Assembly (NCBI RefSeq): GCF_004011505.1
Contig: NZ_SAUN01000001.1
Span: forward strand, 3,162,001 to 3,226,000
Direction: 5' to 3'
Length of the DNA stretch: 64,000 bases
Source: Nonomuraea polychroma
GTDB lineage: Bacteria > Actinomycetota > Actinomycetes > Streptosporangiales > Streptosporangiaceae
The notes below the pieces were generated by a model, which worked only from the letters and a program-made list of their open reading frames with translations, ran no database searches and was not told where the DNA came from. Positions 46,708 to 54,735 of this stretch are shown here, piece by piece. A program made the translations under genes and the position numbers. Numbering within the stretch: position 1 is the stretch's first letter; each line of letters starts with the position of its first letter.

Positions 46708-47477
46708 TGCGCCTCCGGCAGGGATTCCAGAAGGGAACGGGTGTAGGCGTGCTCCGGCTCGCGCAGCACCCGGCCCCGCGGCCCCGACTCGACGACCAGG
46801 CCGTCCTTCATCACGCTCACCTCGTCCGCGACCGCCGACATCACGCCCAGGTCGTGGGTGACCAGCAGCACCGCCAGCCCCAGCTCGTCACAGAGCCCGC
46901 GCAGCAGCCGCAGCACGCCCGCCTGCACGGTCACGTCCAGCGCGGTCGTCGGCTCGTCGGCGATCAGCACCTTCGGCGAGCAGGCCAGCGCGATCGCGAT
47001 CGCGATCCGCTGCCGCATCCCGCCGGAGAACTGATGCGGGAAGCGCCGGTAGGCCTCCTCCGGGCCGGGAATGCGGACCTTGCCCAGCAGCTCCACCGCC
47101 CGTGCCCTGGCCTCGGCCTGGCCCAGCCGCAGGTGGTGACGCATGTGCTCGGTGAGCTGCTTCCCGATCGTCAGCATCGGGTGCAGGCTGGTGGCCGGGT
47201 CCTGGAAGACCATGGCGACCTCGCCGCCGCGTACCCGGTTCAGCTCCTTGGGCGGCAGGGCGAGCAGGTCCCGCTCGCCGAGCCGGATCGTGCCCGAGGT
47301 GCGCGCGCCGTGCGGCAGCAGCCCCAGGACGGCCAGCCCGGTCATGGTCTTGCCCGACCCGCTCTCGCCGGCCAGGCCGTGCACCCGCCCGGGCTCCAGC
47401 CGCAGATCGACGCCGCGCAGGATCTCCTTGCCGCCGATCGCCACCGTCAGCCCGGCGATGTCCACTGTCGCCGTCAC
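46704..47477 (-). CDS. Oligopeptide/dipeptide ABC transporter ATPase (DppD/OppD-type)
   Basis: 257 aa from GTG 47477, with an excellent AAGGAGGACC ribosome site. Walker [10 protein letters not shown]-loop [13 protein letters not shown], signature SGGMRQR, Walker [13 protein letters not shown] and the H-loop THDLGVM are intact. It ends at [10 protein letters not shown], shorter than usual DppD (about 330 aa), lacking the C-terminal Cys-containing extension that the partner ATPase has. Forms the nucleotide-binding pair with the following gene. Confidence 0.92.
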   Translation of the reverse strand: MTATVDIAGLTVAIGGKEILRGVDLRLEPGRVHGLAGESGSGKTMTGLAVLGLLPHGARTSGTIRLGERDLLALPPKELNRVRGGEVAMVFQDPATSLHPMLTIGKQLTEHMRHHLRLGQAEARARAVELLGKVRIPGPEEAYRRFPHQFSGGMRQRIAIAIALACSPKVLIADEPTTALDVTVQAGVLRLLRGLCDELGLAVLLVTHDLGVMSAVADEVSVMKDGLVVESGPRGRVLREPEHAYTRSLLESLPEAQ

Positions 47478-47522
47478 AGGTCCTCCTTCGTCGGACCTGC
47501 GACCAGGTCGCTGTGCTGTTTT

Positions 47523-47545
47523 GTTCCCTCGCTTCGCTCGGTCAC
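47523..47545 (-). repeat. Stop-codon-associated 23-bp repeat, copy 2
   Basis: On the minus strand GTGA then CCGAGCGAAGCGAGGGAAC, placed exactly at the stop codon of the permease gene, like copy 1. Confidence 0.7.
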
Positions 47546-48399
47546 AGCGCACGCTCCTTGATCGCGCGGGCCGTACGGGGGTCGAGCGCGTCGCGCAGTG
47601 TGTCGCCGAGGAAGTTGAACGCCAGCACCACCGTCAGGATCGCCAGCCCCGGGAACGTCGCCACCCACCAGCTGTCGAACACCTCGACCCCCGAGGCCAC
47701 CATCGCCCCCCACTCCGGAGACGGCGGCTTGGCCCCCAGGCCCAGGAACGACAGACCGGACAGCAGCAACAGGGCCGTGCCGATGTCCAGCGTCGCCAGC
47801 ACCAGCACCGGGCCGGTCACGTTGGGCAGCACGTCCACCCGCAGCGACCGCCACACCGAGAAGCCCAGCAGCCGTCCGCTCAGCACGAACTCCCGCTCCC
47901 GCACCCCCAGCACCAGCCCGCGCGTCACCCTGGCGTAGGCGGGCCAGGCCACGACCAGCACGGCCAGCACCGCGTTCACCAGGCTCGCGCCCAGCGCCGC
48001 GGCCACCACCATGGCCAGGATCACGGTCGGGAACGCGAACACCAGGTCCGCCACCCGCATGATCGTCTCGTCCACCCACCTGCCGAAGTACCCGGCGCAC
48101 GCGCCGAGCAGGCCGCCGATCAGCACCGACAGCGCCACCAGCAGCAACGTCAGCGGGATCGACACCCGCGCCCCGTACATGACGCGGCTCAGGATGTCCC
48201 GCCCGAGCTGGTCGGTGCCGAACCAGTGCCCCGGCCCGGGCGGCGCCAGCCGCGGCAGCTCCTGCGCGAGCGGATCGTGGGGCGCCAGCACCGGCGCGGC
48301 CAGCGCGATCATCAGCCAGGCCACCGCCAGCACGCCGCCGGCGACCGCCAGCGGCCGCCGCCATGCCTCCGGAAGCCGACTCGGCAAGGGGCGTCTCAC
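47542..48399 (-). CDS. Peptide ABC transporter permease (DppC/OppC-type)
   Basis: 285 aa from GTG 48399, overlapping the DppB-type gene by 4 nt (GTGA). One N-terminal membrane helix with the OppC-N-type APHDPLAQELPRLAPP loop and GTDQLGRDILSRVMYGARV, then five more helices and the EAA-type loop around ALGASLVNAVLAV to VREREFVLSGRLLG. Second half of the heteromeric pore. Confidence 0.92.
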   Translation of the reverse strand: MRRPLPSRLPEAWRRPLAVAGGVLAVAWLMIALAAPVLAPHDPLAQELPRLAPPGPGHWFGTDQLGRDILSRVMYGARVSIPLTLLLVALSVLIGGLLGACAGYFGRWVDETIMRVADLVFAFPTVILAMVVAAALGASLVNAVLAVLVVAWPAYARVTRGLVLGVREREFVLSGRLLGFSVWRSLRVDVLPNVTGPVLVLATLDIGTALLLLSGLSFLGLGAKPPSPEWGAMVASGVEVFDSWWVATFPGLAILTVVLAFNFLGDTLRDALDPRTARAIKERAL

Positions 48400-49496
48400 T
48401 GCAGCCTCACTCGGGGGTCGATGACGCCGTACAGGAAGTCCACGATCAGGTTGATGACCAGGTAGACGACGCCCACGACCAGGCCGACGCCCATGACGGC
48501 GGGCAGGTCGAGGGTGGTGGCGCTCTTGTACGCGTACTGGCCGATGCCGGGCCAGGCGAAGATGGCCTCCACCAGCACCGTGCCCGACAGGAGGCTGCCG
48601 AAGGCCAGGCCGGCCACCGTGATGATCGGGACCAGAGCCGAGCGCAGCACGTACCGGAAGAGGATCACCCTGCCGGGCAGGCCCTTGGCGCGGGCGGCGC
48701 GGACGTAGTCCTGGCCGAGCACCTCCAGCACCGCCGAGCGGGTGAAACGGGTGAGCAGGCCGATCGTGTAGAGCGCCAGGACCAGCGCGGGCGTGATCAG
48801 GTGGCCGACGGCGGAGCTGAAGATGTCCCACCGGCCCGCCAGCAGCGCGTCCACCGTCTGCAGCCCCGTCACGGCCGGCGCCGAGCCGAGCGCCGCGTCC
48901 ACCCGGCCGCTGCCCGGGGTGAGCTGCAGACGGTAGAAGAACACGTAGAACGCGATCAGCGCCAGCCAGAACGTCGGCACGGAGATGCCGATCAGGCTCA
49001 GCAGTCGCAGGGTGTGATCCGCGAGCCGGTCCCTGCGCAGGGCGGCGATCACACCGAACGCCACCCCCAGCACCAGCGACACCAGGATCGCCGCCCCGGC
49101 CAGCTCCAGCGTCGCCGGGACGAACTCGGCGAGGTCCTGGCTCACCGGGCGGTGGCTCTGCTGGCTGGTGCCCAGGTCGCCCTGGAGCAGGCCCTGGAGG
49201 TGGAGGGCGTACTGCTGCCAGAGCGGCTTGTCCAGGCCGTGCTCCGCCCGCCACTGCGCCACGATCGCCGGATCGCCGAGGGCCCGCTGGCCCAGGTTGG
49301 CGGCGACCGGGTCGCCGGGGACGAGGTTCGTCAGGACGAACGTGACCAGGGTGATGCCCCAGGCCATGAGCACGGCGAGCAGGATGCGGCGGACGAGGAA
49401 GCGCGCCAGCGGATGTGCCCGCCCGCCGGAGCTCGGCCGCCCCGCCCCTCGCTCCTCGGACCGCGTCGCCTTGACGGCGTCCGGGGTGTCGGACAC
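48396..49496 (-). CDS. Peptide ABC transporter permease (DppB/OppB-type)
   Basis: 366 aa from GTG 49496, 12 nt after the binding-protein stop. RILLAVLMAWGITLVTFVLTNLVPGDP is the N-terminal helix with the family PGDP motif; five further helices and a binding-protein-dependent permease loop (LEVLGQDYVRAARAKGLPGR) follow. The first 30 residues are an unusual polar extension. Forms the channel with the DppC-type protein. Confidence 0.92.
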   Translation of the reverse strand: MSDTPDAVKATRSEERGAGRPSSGGRAHPLARFLVRRILLAVLMAWGITLVTFVLTNLVPGDPVAANLGQRALGDPAIVAQWRAEHGLDKPLWQQYALHLQGLLQGDLGTSQQSHRPVSQDLAEFVPATLELAGAAILVSLVLGVAFGVIAALRRDRLADHTLRLLSLIGISVPTFWLALIAFYVFFYRLQLTPGSGRVDAALGSAPAVTGLQTVDALLAGRWDIFSSAVGHLITPALVLALYTIGLLTRFTRSAVLEVLGQDYVRAARAKGLPGRVILFRYVLRSALVPIITVAGLAFGSLLSGTVLVEAIFAWPGIGQYAYKSATTLDLPAVMGVGLVVGVVYLVINLIVDFLYGVIDPRVRLQ

Positions 49497-49508
49497 GTGC
49501 CGGGACCC

Positions 49509-51089
49509 CTACTTCACGCCGAGGTCGGCGACGTCGACCGTCCACACCGGGTGGTACTCCAGCCCGGTCACCGACCCCGCCGTCACGATGTTCTGGCTCG
49601 GCTGGATCAGCGGGATGAACGGCCCGGAGGCGTTGAGCTTGGTCTGCACGTCGGCGTAGGCGCTCTTGCGGGCGTCGTCGCCGATGGCCGTGGCGGCCTT
49701 CTCACCCGCGCTCTCGATCTCCTTGGCCGCGCCCGCCTTCCAGCCGGCCCGCAGCCCCACCAGCTTCCCGGGCAGGAAGGCCAGGTAGTCGCTCGGGTCG
49801 GGGTAGTCGGGCCCCCAGTACCACAGGCCCATCTCCTCCTTGCCGTTGCGGTAGTTGTCCAACGCCGTCGTGACCGGCGCCGGCTGCAGGTCCACCGTGA
49901 TGCCGACCTCCTTGAGGTTGGCCTGGACGCGCTCGGCCAGCGGCTGGAACGACAGCCCGTTCACGGTCAGCTCGCTCGGGTACTCCAGCTTCACGGTCGG
50001 GTTGGACAGCCCGCTGGCGGCCAGCGCCGCCTTGGCGCCCTCGACGTCCCGCTTGGCGGCCTGCTCCGGAGGCAGCGCGCCGAGGATCTGCGACGGGATG
50101 ACGCCCGGGGCCTGGGTCGAGCCCTCGCCGGCGAGCTCCAGCAGCCCCGCGTAGTCGACGCCCTTGCGCACCGCCTCGACGAACTTGGCGTTCGGCGTCG
50201 TCTTGCTGATCGCCGAGTCCTGGTTGGCCAGCAGGAAGATGACGTTCGCCGAGGCGGTCTTCTTGACCTGCAGAGTCGCGGGCATGCCGGCGACCTGGTC
50301 GCCCGACAGGTTCAGCGCCACCTGGCTGTCGCCGCGCGCCACGTTGAGCTTCTGGGTGGCGGCCTCGACGTTGCGCAGCACGACCTTCTCGTAGGCCGGC
50401 TTGGTCCCGTAGTACTTGGGGTTCGCCTTGAGCGTGACCTGGCTGCTCACGTTGAACGACTCGATCATGTACGGCCCGGACCCCGCGGAGGCGGAGTTCA
50501 GCCACTGCTCGGCCTTGTCCTGCGGGTCCGTGGTGGCGCCGTGCTGCTGGGCGAGCTTGCTGTTGATGATGCCGAGCGCCGGGTTCGGCAGGATGTACGG
50601 CAACGCCGGGTTCGCCGCCTTCGACGTCAGCGTGATCGTCGTGTCGTCGGTCTTGGCCACCTCGACGCCGTCCAGCAGGAACGACGGGGTGCCCTTCATG
50701 TCCCGCACGCGGGTCAGCGAGAACACCACGTCGTCCGCGGTCACCGGCGAGCCGTCGGCGAACGTCGCGCCCTGCTTGAGCTTGAGCGTCAGCGTCTTGC
50801 CGTCCGCGCTGAGCTCGTACGACTCGGCCAGGGCGGGCACCGGCTTGGTCACGTCGGCGCCGTCGAAGGTGAGCAGCGTCTCGTAGACGGCCTTGCCGAC
50901 GATCAGCCCCGTCGGCTCGTACGTGCGGCCCGGGTCGGCCGTCTTGAGGTCGAAGGACGTGTCGATGACGAGGGTCTTGCCGCCGCCGGAGGCCGCGGGC
51001 GACTGAGCGGCGCCGCCGCCGCTTCCGCAGGCAGTGAGAGTGAGCGCAGCGGCGAGCAGCACAGCCGCCGTCTGCGAGCGGGTCGCCAT
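49509..51089 (-). CDS. Extracellular peptide-binding lipoprotein (family 5 solute-binding protein)
   Basis: 526 aa from ATG 51089, ribosome site GGAGG 6 nt upstream. Signal with lipobox LTAC (Cys about residue 20) means it is anchored outside. The SBP_bac_5 signature is visible at LAESYELSADGKTLTLKLK and ATFADGSPVTADDVVFSL; LDNYRNGKEEMGLWYWGPDYPDPSDYL is the usual C-terminal lobe segment. Binds oligopeptides, dipeptides or similar amides; exact ligand unknown. First gene of the operon, divergent from the Lrp-type regulator. Confidence 0.93.
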   Translation of the reverse strand: MATRSQTAAVLLAAALTLTACGSGGGAAQSPAASGGGKTLVIDTSFDLKTADPGRTYEPTGLIVGKAVYETLLTFDGADVTKPVPALAESYELSADGKTLTLKLKQGATFADGSPVTADDVVFSLTRVRDMKGTPSFLLDGVEVAKTDDTTITLTSKAANPALPYILPNPALGIINSKLAQQHGATTDPQDKAEQWLNSASAGSGPYMIESFNVSSQVTLKANPKYYGTKPAYEKVVLRNVEAATQKLNVARGDSQVALNLSGDQVAGMPATLQVKKTASANVIFLLANQDSAISKTTPNAKFVEAVRKGVDYAGLLELAGEGSTQAPGVIPSQILGALPPEQAAKRDVEGAKAALAASGLSNPTVKLEYPSELTVNGLSFQPLAERVQANLKEVGITVDLQPAPVTTALDNYRNGKEEMGLWYWGPDYPDPSDYLAFLPGKLVGLRAGWKAGAAKEIESAGEKAATAIGDDARKSAYADVQTKLNASGPFIPLIQPSQNIVTAGSVTGLEYHPVWTVDVADLGVK

Positions 51090-51097
51090 GGTGGTCC

Positions 51098-51109
51098 TCC
51101 ACATGTGGA
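51098..51109. promoter_or_regulatory. 12-bp palindrome TCCACATGTGGA at the binding-protein ribosome site
   Basis: Perfect palindrome overlapping the GGAGG of the binding-protein gene; possible regulator site or translation hairpin. Confidence 0.4.
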
Positions 51110-51132
51110 CGTCTGGCAGAAAGATGTCGAGG

Positions 51133-51166
51133 ATTGTGCGGCAGAATGTCCAGGCACTGTGCGGCC
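51133..51166. promoter_or_regulatory. Putative Lrp-type operator region
   Basis: Two related strings, ATTGTGCGGCAGAATG (51133-51148) and CAGGCACTGTGCGGCC (51151-51166), both carrying TGTGCGGC. The second matches the site at 44674-44691 before the racemase. Located midway between the divergent starts. Confidence 0.5.
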
Positions 51167-51195
51167 GACAAGACGTATATAAGGGTCGATGAGCA

Positions 51196-51846
51196 ATGAC
51201 GAGTGAAATTTCCAGAAATGCTGGCAGCGGTAGCGTTCCGCCTGGACGGATCGGCATCGGGCTCGAACTCGACGACATCCACATGAAGATGCTCGAGGTC
51301 CTGCGCGAGAACGGCCGGATCTCGGTCGCCGCGCTGGCCGAGCGGGTGGGCATCTCCCGCGCGAACGCCTACACCCGCTTCGAGGCGCTGCGCGCGGACG
51401 GCGCGATCAAGAGGTTCACCGCCGAGATCGACCACGTGCGGGCCGGGCTCGGCATCACCGCATTGATCTTCGTGACCGTGCGCCAGCAGATGTGGAAGCA
51501 GTTCAGGGCCGAGCTCGCCAGAATGCCGGAAGTGGAATACTGCGCGATCACCACCGGGCAGCACGACGCCATGATCCAGGTGCGGGTGGCGGACGTGGCG
51601 GCGGTGCACACGATGGTCACCGACCGGCTGGCCAACATCCCGGCGGTCAAGGCGACCGAGACGGTCTTCATCCTCGACGAGGTGCTCAAGCGGCCGTACG
51701 TACTCCCGAGCGATGCGCGAGCTCCGGCTCGCCGCAGATCGCCGGAGCTCGGGCCGGCCCAGAAGACGCAGGGCGACGTGCCGCTCGGCAAGATGCGCTT
51801 CGTCGGCGCGGCGGAGGGCCGGGCAGCCCTCCAGAAGGACGGCTAG
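51196..51846 (+). CDS. Lrp/AsnC-family transcriptional regulator
   Basis: 216 aa, ATG 51196. The N-terminal HTH is LDDIHMKMLEVLRENGRIS then VAALAERVGISRANAYTRFEAL (recognition helix); the C-terminal RAM/ligand domain runs from GLGITALIFVTVRQQ to ETVFILDEVLKR. The family senses amino acids as octamers and controls transport and catabolism. Divergent from the peptide transporter operon, which it most likely regulates. The last 35 residues are an extension rich in Arg and Pro. Its stop codon lies inside the IS target duplication. Confidence 0.92.
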   Translation: MTSEISRNAGSGSVPPGRIGIGLELDDIHMKMLEVLRENGRISVAALAERVGISRANAYTRFEALRADGAIKRFTAEIDHVRAGLGITALIFVTVRQQMWKQFRAELARMPEVEYCAITTGQHDAMIQVRVADVAAVHTMVTDRLANIPAVKATETVFILDEVLKRPYVLPSDARAPARRRSPELGPAQKTQGDVPLGKMRFVGAAEGRAALQKDG

Positions 51847-53389
51847 CCGCAATGCCGTGAAGTTAAGGGCTTTGGGCTGCTGTCAACTGGTGTTCGGTGA
51901 GGACGTCGATGGTGGTGCTCGCGCGGTGGTTGGTGCGGTCGACTTGTCCTTTGGCTCGGTGTTTGGAGATCGCGCGTTTGACGATGCGTGGGCTGATGCG
52001 TTCGCGGCGCTGTGGCAGGGGATCTTCAAGGAGGGCGCGGCCGATACGTCCCAGCAGGTCGATGGTGGTGTCGGCGAGGATGCCGGCGGCGTGGATCACT
52101 TGATCGCGGGCGGTCAGCAGGGCGATGGTGAAGCTGGCCCGGTCATCGCTGATGCCGGGATGGATGGCGGTGGCCTCAGCCATCGCCAGCCGCAGGACCT
52201 GGTAGGTGGTGAGCAGGGCGTAGATCTCCTGGTCCACGCCTGCCGGGGTGCGGGCGCGCAGGACCCGCCCGCCCAGAATGGTCGCCTTCAGCTCGAGGTA
52301 GATCGTTTCGATTTCCCAGCGCTGGTGGTAGAGGACGACGAGGTCCCGGGCCGGGTAGCGGTGCGGATCGAGCAGGGTGGTGATCAGCCGATAGTGGATG
52401 GCCCGCCGGTGGGTGCCAGACAGGGTGACGGTGATGTGGGCGTCGATGACGCGAATGGGCACCCCGCCCAGCACGCTGGTCCACGACCCGTCTGTCAGGG
52501 TGGCCAGCCGGGGTAGGGCCCGGTTGTTCTTGCAGCGGATCACCAGGTCCGCTCCTGTGTCGGCGATCGCTGTGACGAGGTCCTTGACCGCGAAGTTCCG
52601 GTCGGCCAGCAGCACCATTCCCCGCCGCAGGCAGCCGAACAAGGCGGGCGCATAGCTGGTCTCGCCGGTCTTGAACGGGCCGAAGGTCACCGCGAGCAGG
52701 GTCCGAGTGCCGCAGACCACCACGGCCAGCAGCCGGACGAGGGGATAGCCCGACCCGCCATGTGAACCGCTTTGATGCCCGTATCGGGTCAGATTCGCCG
52801 GGCTGTCGGGCACCGACATCGTGGTGCCGTCTATCGCACAAACCAGCAGCCCCCGCCACCGCAGCGCACCCGCGGGCGGGCCCGCCAGCAGGTCGAACAG
52901 CGCCTTCAACGGCGCTACCCCGACCCGGCGTCGCGCCTGGGCCAAGGCCGAGGACGACGGCAGCGAGCCCGGGTCGGCCAGGCCCGACACCAGCCGAGCC
53001 CATACCTGCCGATATCCCAGCCCGGCGAACAGCCCCGCCGCCAGCAGCAGATACACCACCACCCGCGAGGGCAGGTCCCGCAACCTCCGCTCGACCGCAC
53101 CCGTTTCCGCCAGCGCCTCATCGACCATCTCAAAGGGAATGAGCTGGGTCAGCTCGCCCAGATGACCCGGCGCGAACACCCCCGCCGCGGTCCGGGTGGT
53201 CGATGTGACCGTGCTGATGGCGCACGCCAGGACAGACCTGGCAGACTGTCGGCTCAACGGAGATCCAGTCTGTTACGGATGGTTGTGGAAGATCACCCGT
53301 TCTACTGGATCTCCGTTCTTCTGTCCCAGTTTTCCGTGAACCCTTGACGTCACACCTCAAGCGTTAACTAACCGGCATTGCGGCTAGCC
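51841..53389 (-). mobile_element. IS4-family insertion sequence with target duplications
   Basis: The element proper is 51849-53381 (1533 bp). Imperfect terminal inverted repeats: left GCAATGCCGTGAAGTTAAGG, right (reverse complement) GCAATGCCGGTTAGTTAACG. Each side is flanked by GGCTAGCC (51841-51848 and 53382-53389), an 8-bp target duplication that happens to be palindromic. The transposase is intact, so the insertion may be recent and active. Confidence 0.85.
51863..53257 (-). CDS. IS4-family DDE transposase
   Basis: 464 aa filling almost the entire element. An N-terminal helical domain (LTQLIPFEMVDEALAETG) of the 'insertion element 4 transposase N-terminal' type precedes the catalytic domain. 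Catalytic Asp in VCAIDGTTMSVPD, second Asp in VLLADRNF, and Glu in the YREK-type motif YHQRWEIETIYLELK identify an IS4 DDE enzyme. No frameshift. Codon use resembles the neighbours. Confidence 0.93.
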   Translation of the reverse strand: MSRQSARSVLACAISTVTSTTRTAAGVFAPGHLGELTQLIPFEMVDEALAETGAVERRLRDLPSRVVVYLLLAAGLFAGLGYRQVWARLVSGLADPGSLPSSSALAQARRRVGVAPLKALFDLLAGPPAGALRWRGLLVCAIDGTTMSVPDSPANLTRYGHQSGSHGGSGYPLVRLLAVVVCGTRTLLAVTFGPFKTGETSYAPALFGCLRRGMVLLADRNFAVKDLVTAIADTGADLVIRCKNNRALPRLATLTDGSWTSVLGGVPIRVIDAHITVTLSGTHRRAIHYRLITTLLDPHRYPARDLVVLYHQRWEIETIYLELKATILGGRVLRARTPAGVDQEIYALLTTYQVLRLAMAEATAIHPGISDDRASFTIALLTARDQVIHAAGILADTTIDLLGRIGRALLEDPLPQRRERISPRIVKRAISKHRAKGQVDRTNHRASTTIDVLTEHQLTAAQSP

Positions 53390-53396
53390 GAGCCGT

Positions 53397-53744
53397 CTAC
53401 TCCGAGATCTCCGCGCACACGCTGACGTGCGGGGTGGGGTCACCGTCGAACGTGAACTCCTCCACCAGGCGCAGCAGCCCGTCGTCCCCGGCCTCGACGC
53501 GGCTGCTGCTCGTGCCGCCCGCGGTCCCGCCGGCCTTCAGCGCGTGCACGTAGGCGATCGACACCTGGTCGCCGTCGCGGGTGCCGACGAACCGCCCGTG
53601 TGTCACGGTGTCGCCCGTGTAGCTGCCCCACACCACGCCGTCGGCCTCCCAGTACAGGAACTCCGTCGGGCTGTCCGGGTCCACCGCGCTCGCCGTCGAG
53701 CTCACCATCACGAATTTGCGGCCGTTGAGATTCACGGCACTCAT
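53397..53744 (-). CDS. Small protein of unknown function
   Basis: 115 aa. VNLNGRKFVMVSSTA, FLYWEADGVVWGSYTGD, THGRFVGTRDGDQVSIAYVH and LRLVEEFTFDGDPTP give a repeating beta-strand pattern, probably a small lipocalin-like or beta-barrel fold. Similar actinobacterial proteins are often labelled 'N-acetylglutamate synthase', a name the sequence does not support. Convergent with the Lrp gene before the IS arrived. Confidence 0.75.
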   Translation of the reverse strand: MSAVNLNGRKFVMVSSTASAVDPDSPTEFLYWEADGVVWGSYTGDTVTHGRFVGTRDGDQVSIAYVHALKAGGTAGGTSSSRVEAGDDGLLRLVEEFTFDGDPTPHVSVCAEISE

Positions 53745-53914
53745 GGTGCAGACATTTCCGATTCATCACACCGTCGTTGGACGAATGGTCAGAGCGGCCG
53801 GTGATGGCCGCCAATCCGTCCAGCCGCCCCGTCACCAGGTCATGCCTGTTCCTGAGGGTGCGCTCATGGGTGCCTTGCCGGAGCTTTACCTTTCCGGGCC
53901 TGACGCCATCATTG

Positions 53915-53942
53915 CGCAGTGTGATAGTAATGTGACACTGCG
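53915..53942. promoter_or_regulatory. 28-bp dyad upstream of the DUF4239 gene
   Basis: Perfect 8-bp arms CGCAGTGT and ACACTGCG separated by 12 nt that contain TAGTAAT, a possible -10. Ends 25 nt before the start codon. Looks like an operator. Confidence 0.5.
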
Positions 53943-53967
53943 TATCTGAGGCTTTCGGGAGATCTTC

Positions 53968-54735
53968 ATGGTGGCGTACACGCTCTCGATCCTGGCGGCG
54001 GTAGGCGTGGTGATGGTCACCGCGCTGGTGTTCAGGCTGTTCAGACGCGGCGGCGCGGACCGTGATCCCGGCGGTCCTTCCGCCGGCCACGCGGGCGCGA
54101 TGTTGTCGGCCATGTTCCTGCTGGTGTTCGCCATCGCGATCATCGTGCCCTGGACCAAGGCCGACGCCGCCCGGCAGAACACCCACGCCGAGAGCCAGGC
54201 CACGATCGACGCCTACTGGGCGGCCGAAGGCCTGCCGGACGACGAGGCCCGGCAGGTGCGCACCGCGCTGCGCGAATACGTCATCTTCGTGGTCAGGGAC
54301 GAGTGGCCGCTCATGGCCCAGGGCCGGATGGACCCGGTCGGCGCCGCCAGGATGGACGAGCTGCGCGGGCGCGTCAGCGACCTGGAGGTGAGCGGCGAGG
54401 ACGAGGAGGCGGCCAAGGGCAATCTGCTCCAGCACATCGGCATGATCTCCATGACCCGTGCCCAGCGCGGCGCCGACGCCGCCGCGGCCCCGCCCGACGG
54501 TCTGCTGTTCCTGACGATCCTCACCGGCCTGGTGGTCATCGTGTTCCCGTTCCTGGCCGGGGCCCGGCCGCAGGGGCTGACGATCCTGCCGCTGGTGGCG
54601 ATGGCGGCGATGCTGGGCTTCGGCACGTACCTGACGTGGGACATCTCCCGCGCCTTCGACGGGCCGCTCGCCGTCGGGCCCGAGGCGTTCCAGGGGGCGT
54701 TGCAGGAGTTCGCGCGCGTCGGCGAAGGAGTGTGA
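53968..54735 (+). CDS. DUF4239 (bestrophin-like) membrane protein
   Basis: 255 aa, ATG with GGGAGA upstream. Two N-terminal membrane helices (TLSILAAVGVVMVTALVF, AMLSAMFLLVFAIAIIVPW), a long soluble middle with conserved HAESQATIDAYWAAEGLPDDE and YVIFVVRDEWPLM, and two C-terminal helices (LLFLTILTGLVVIVFPFL, LVAMAAMLGFGTYLTW). This pattern is DUF4239, of unknown function and distantly bestrophin-like. Overlaps the next gene by 4 nt (GTGA). Confidence 0.88.
   Translation: MVAYTLSILAAVGVVMVTALVFRLFRRGGADRDPGGPSAGHAGAMLSAMFLLVFAIAIIVPWTKADAARQNTHAESQATIDAYWAAEGLPDDEARQVRTALREYVIFVVRDEWPLMAQGRMDPVGAARMDELRGRVSDLEVSGEDEEAAKGNLLQHIGMISMTRAQRGADAAAAPPDGLLFLTILTGLVVIVFPFLAGARPQGLTILPLVAMAAMLGFGTYLTWDISRAFDGPLAVGPEAFQGALQEFARVGEGV

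Noticed and set aside
53716..53949. Short frame between the 53397 gene and the DUF4239 gene
   Set aside because: No ribosome site, overlaps the start of the minus-strand gene and runs through the promoter dyad.
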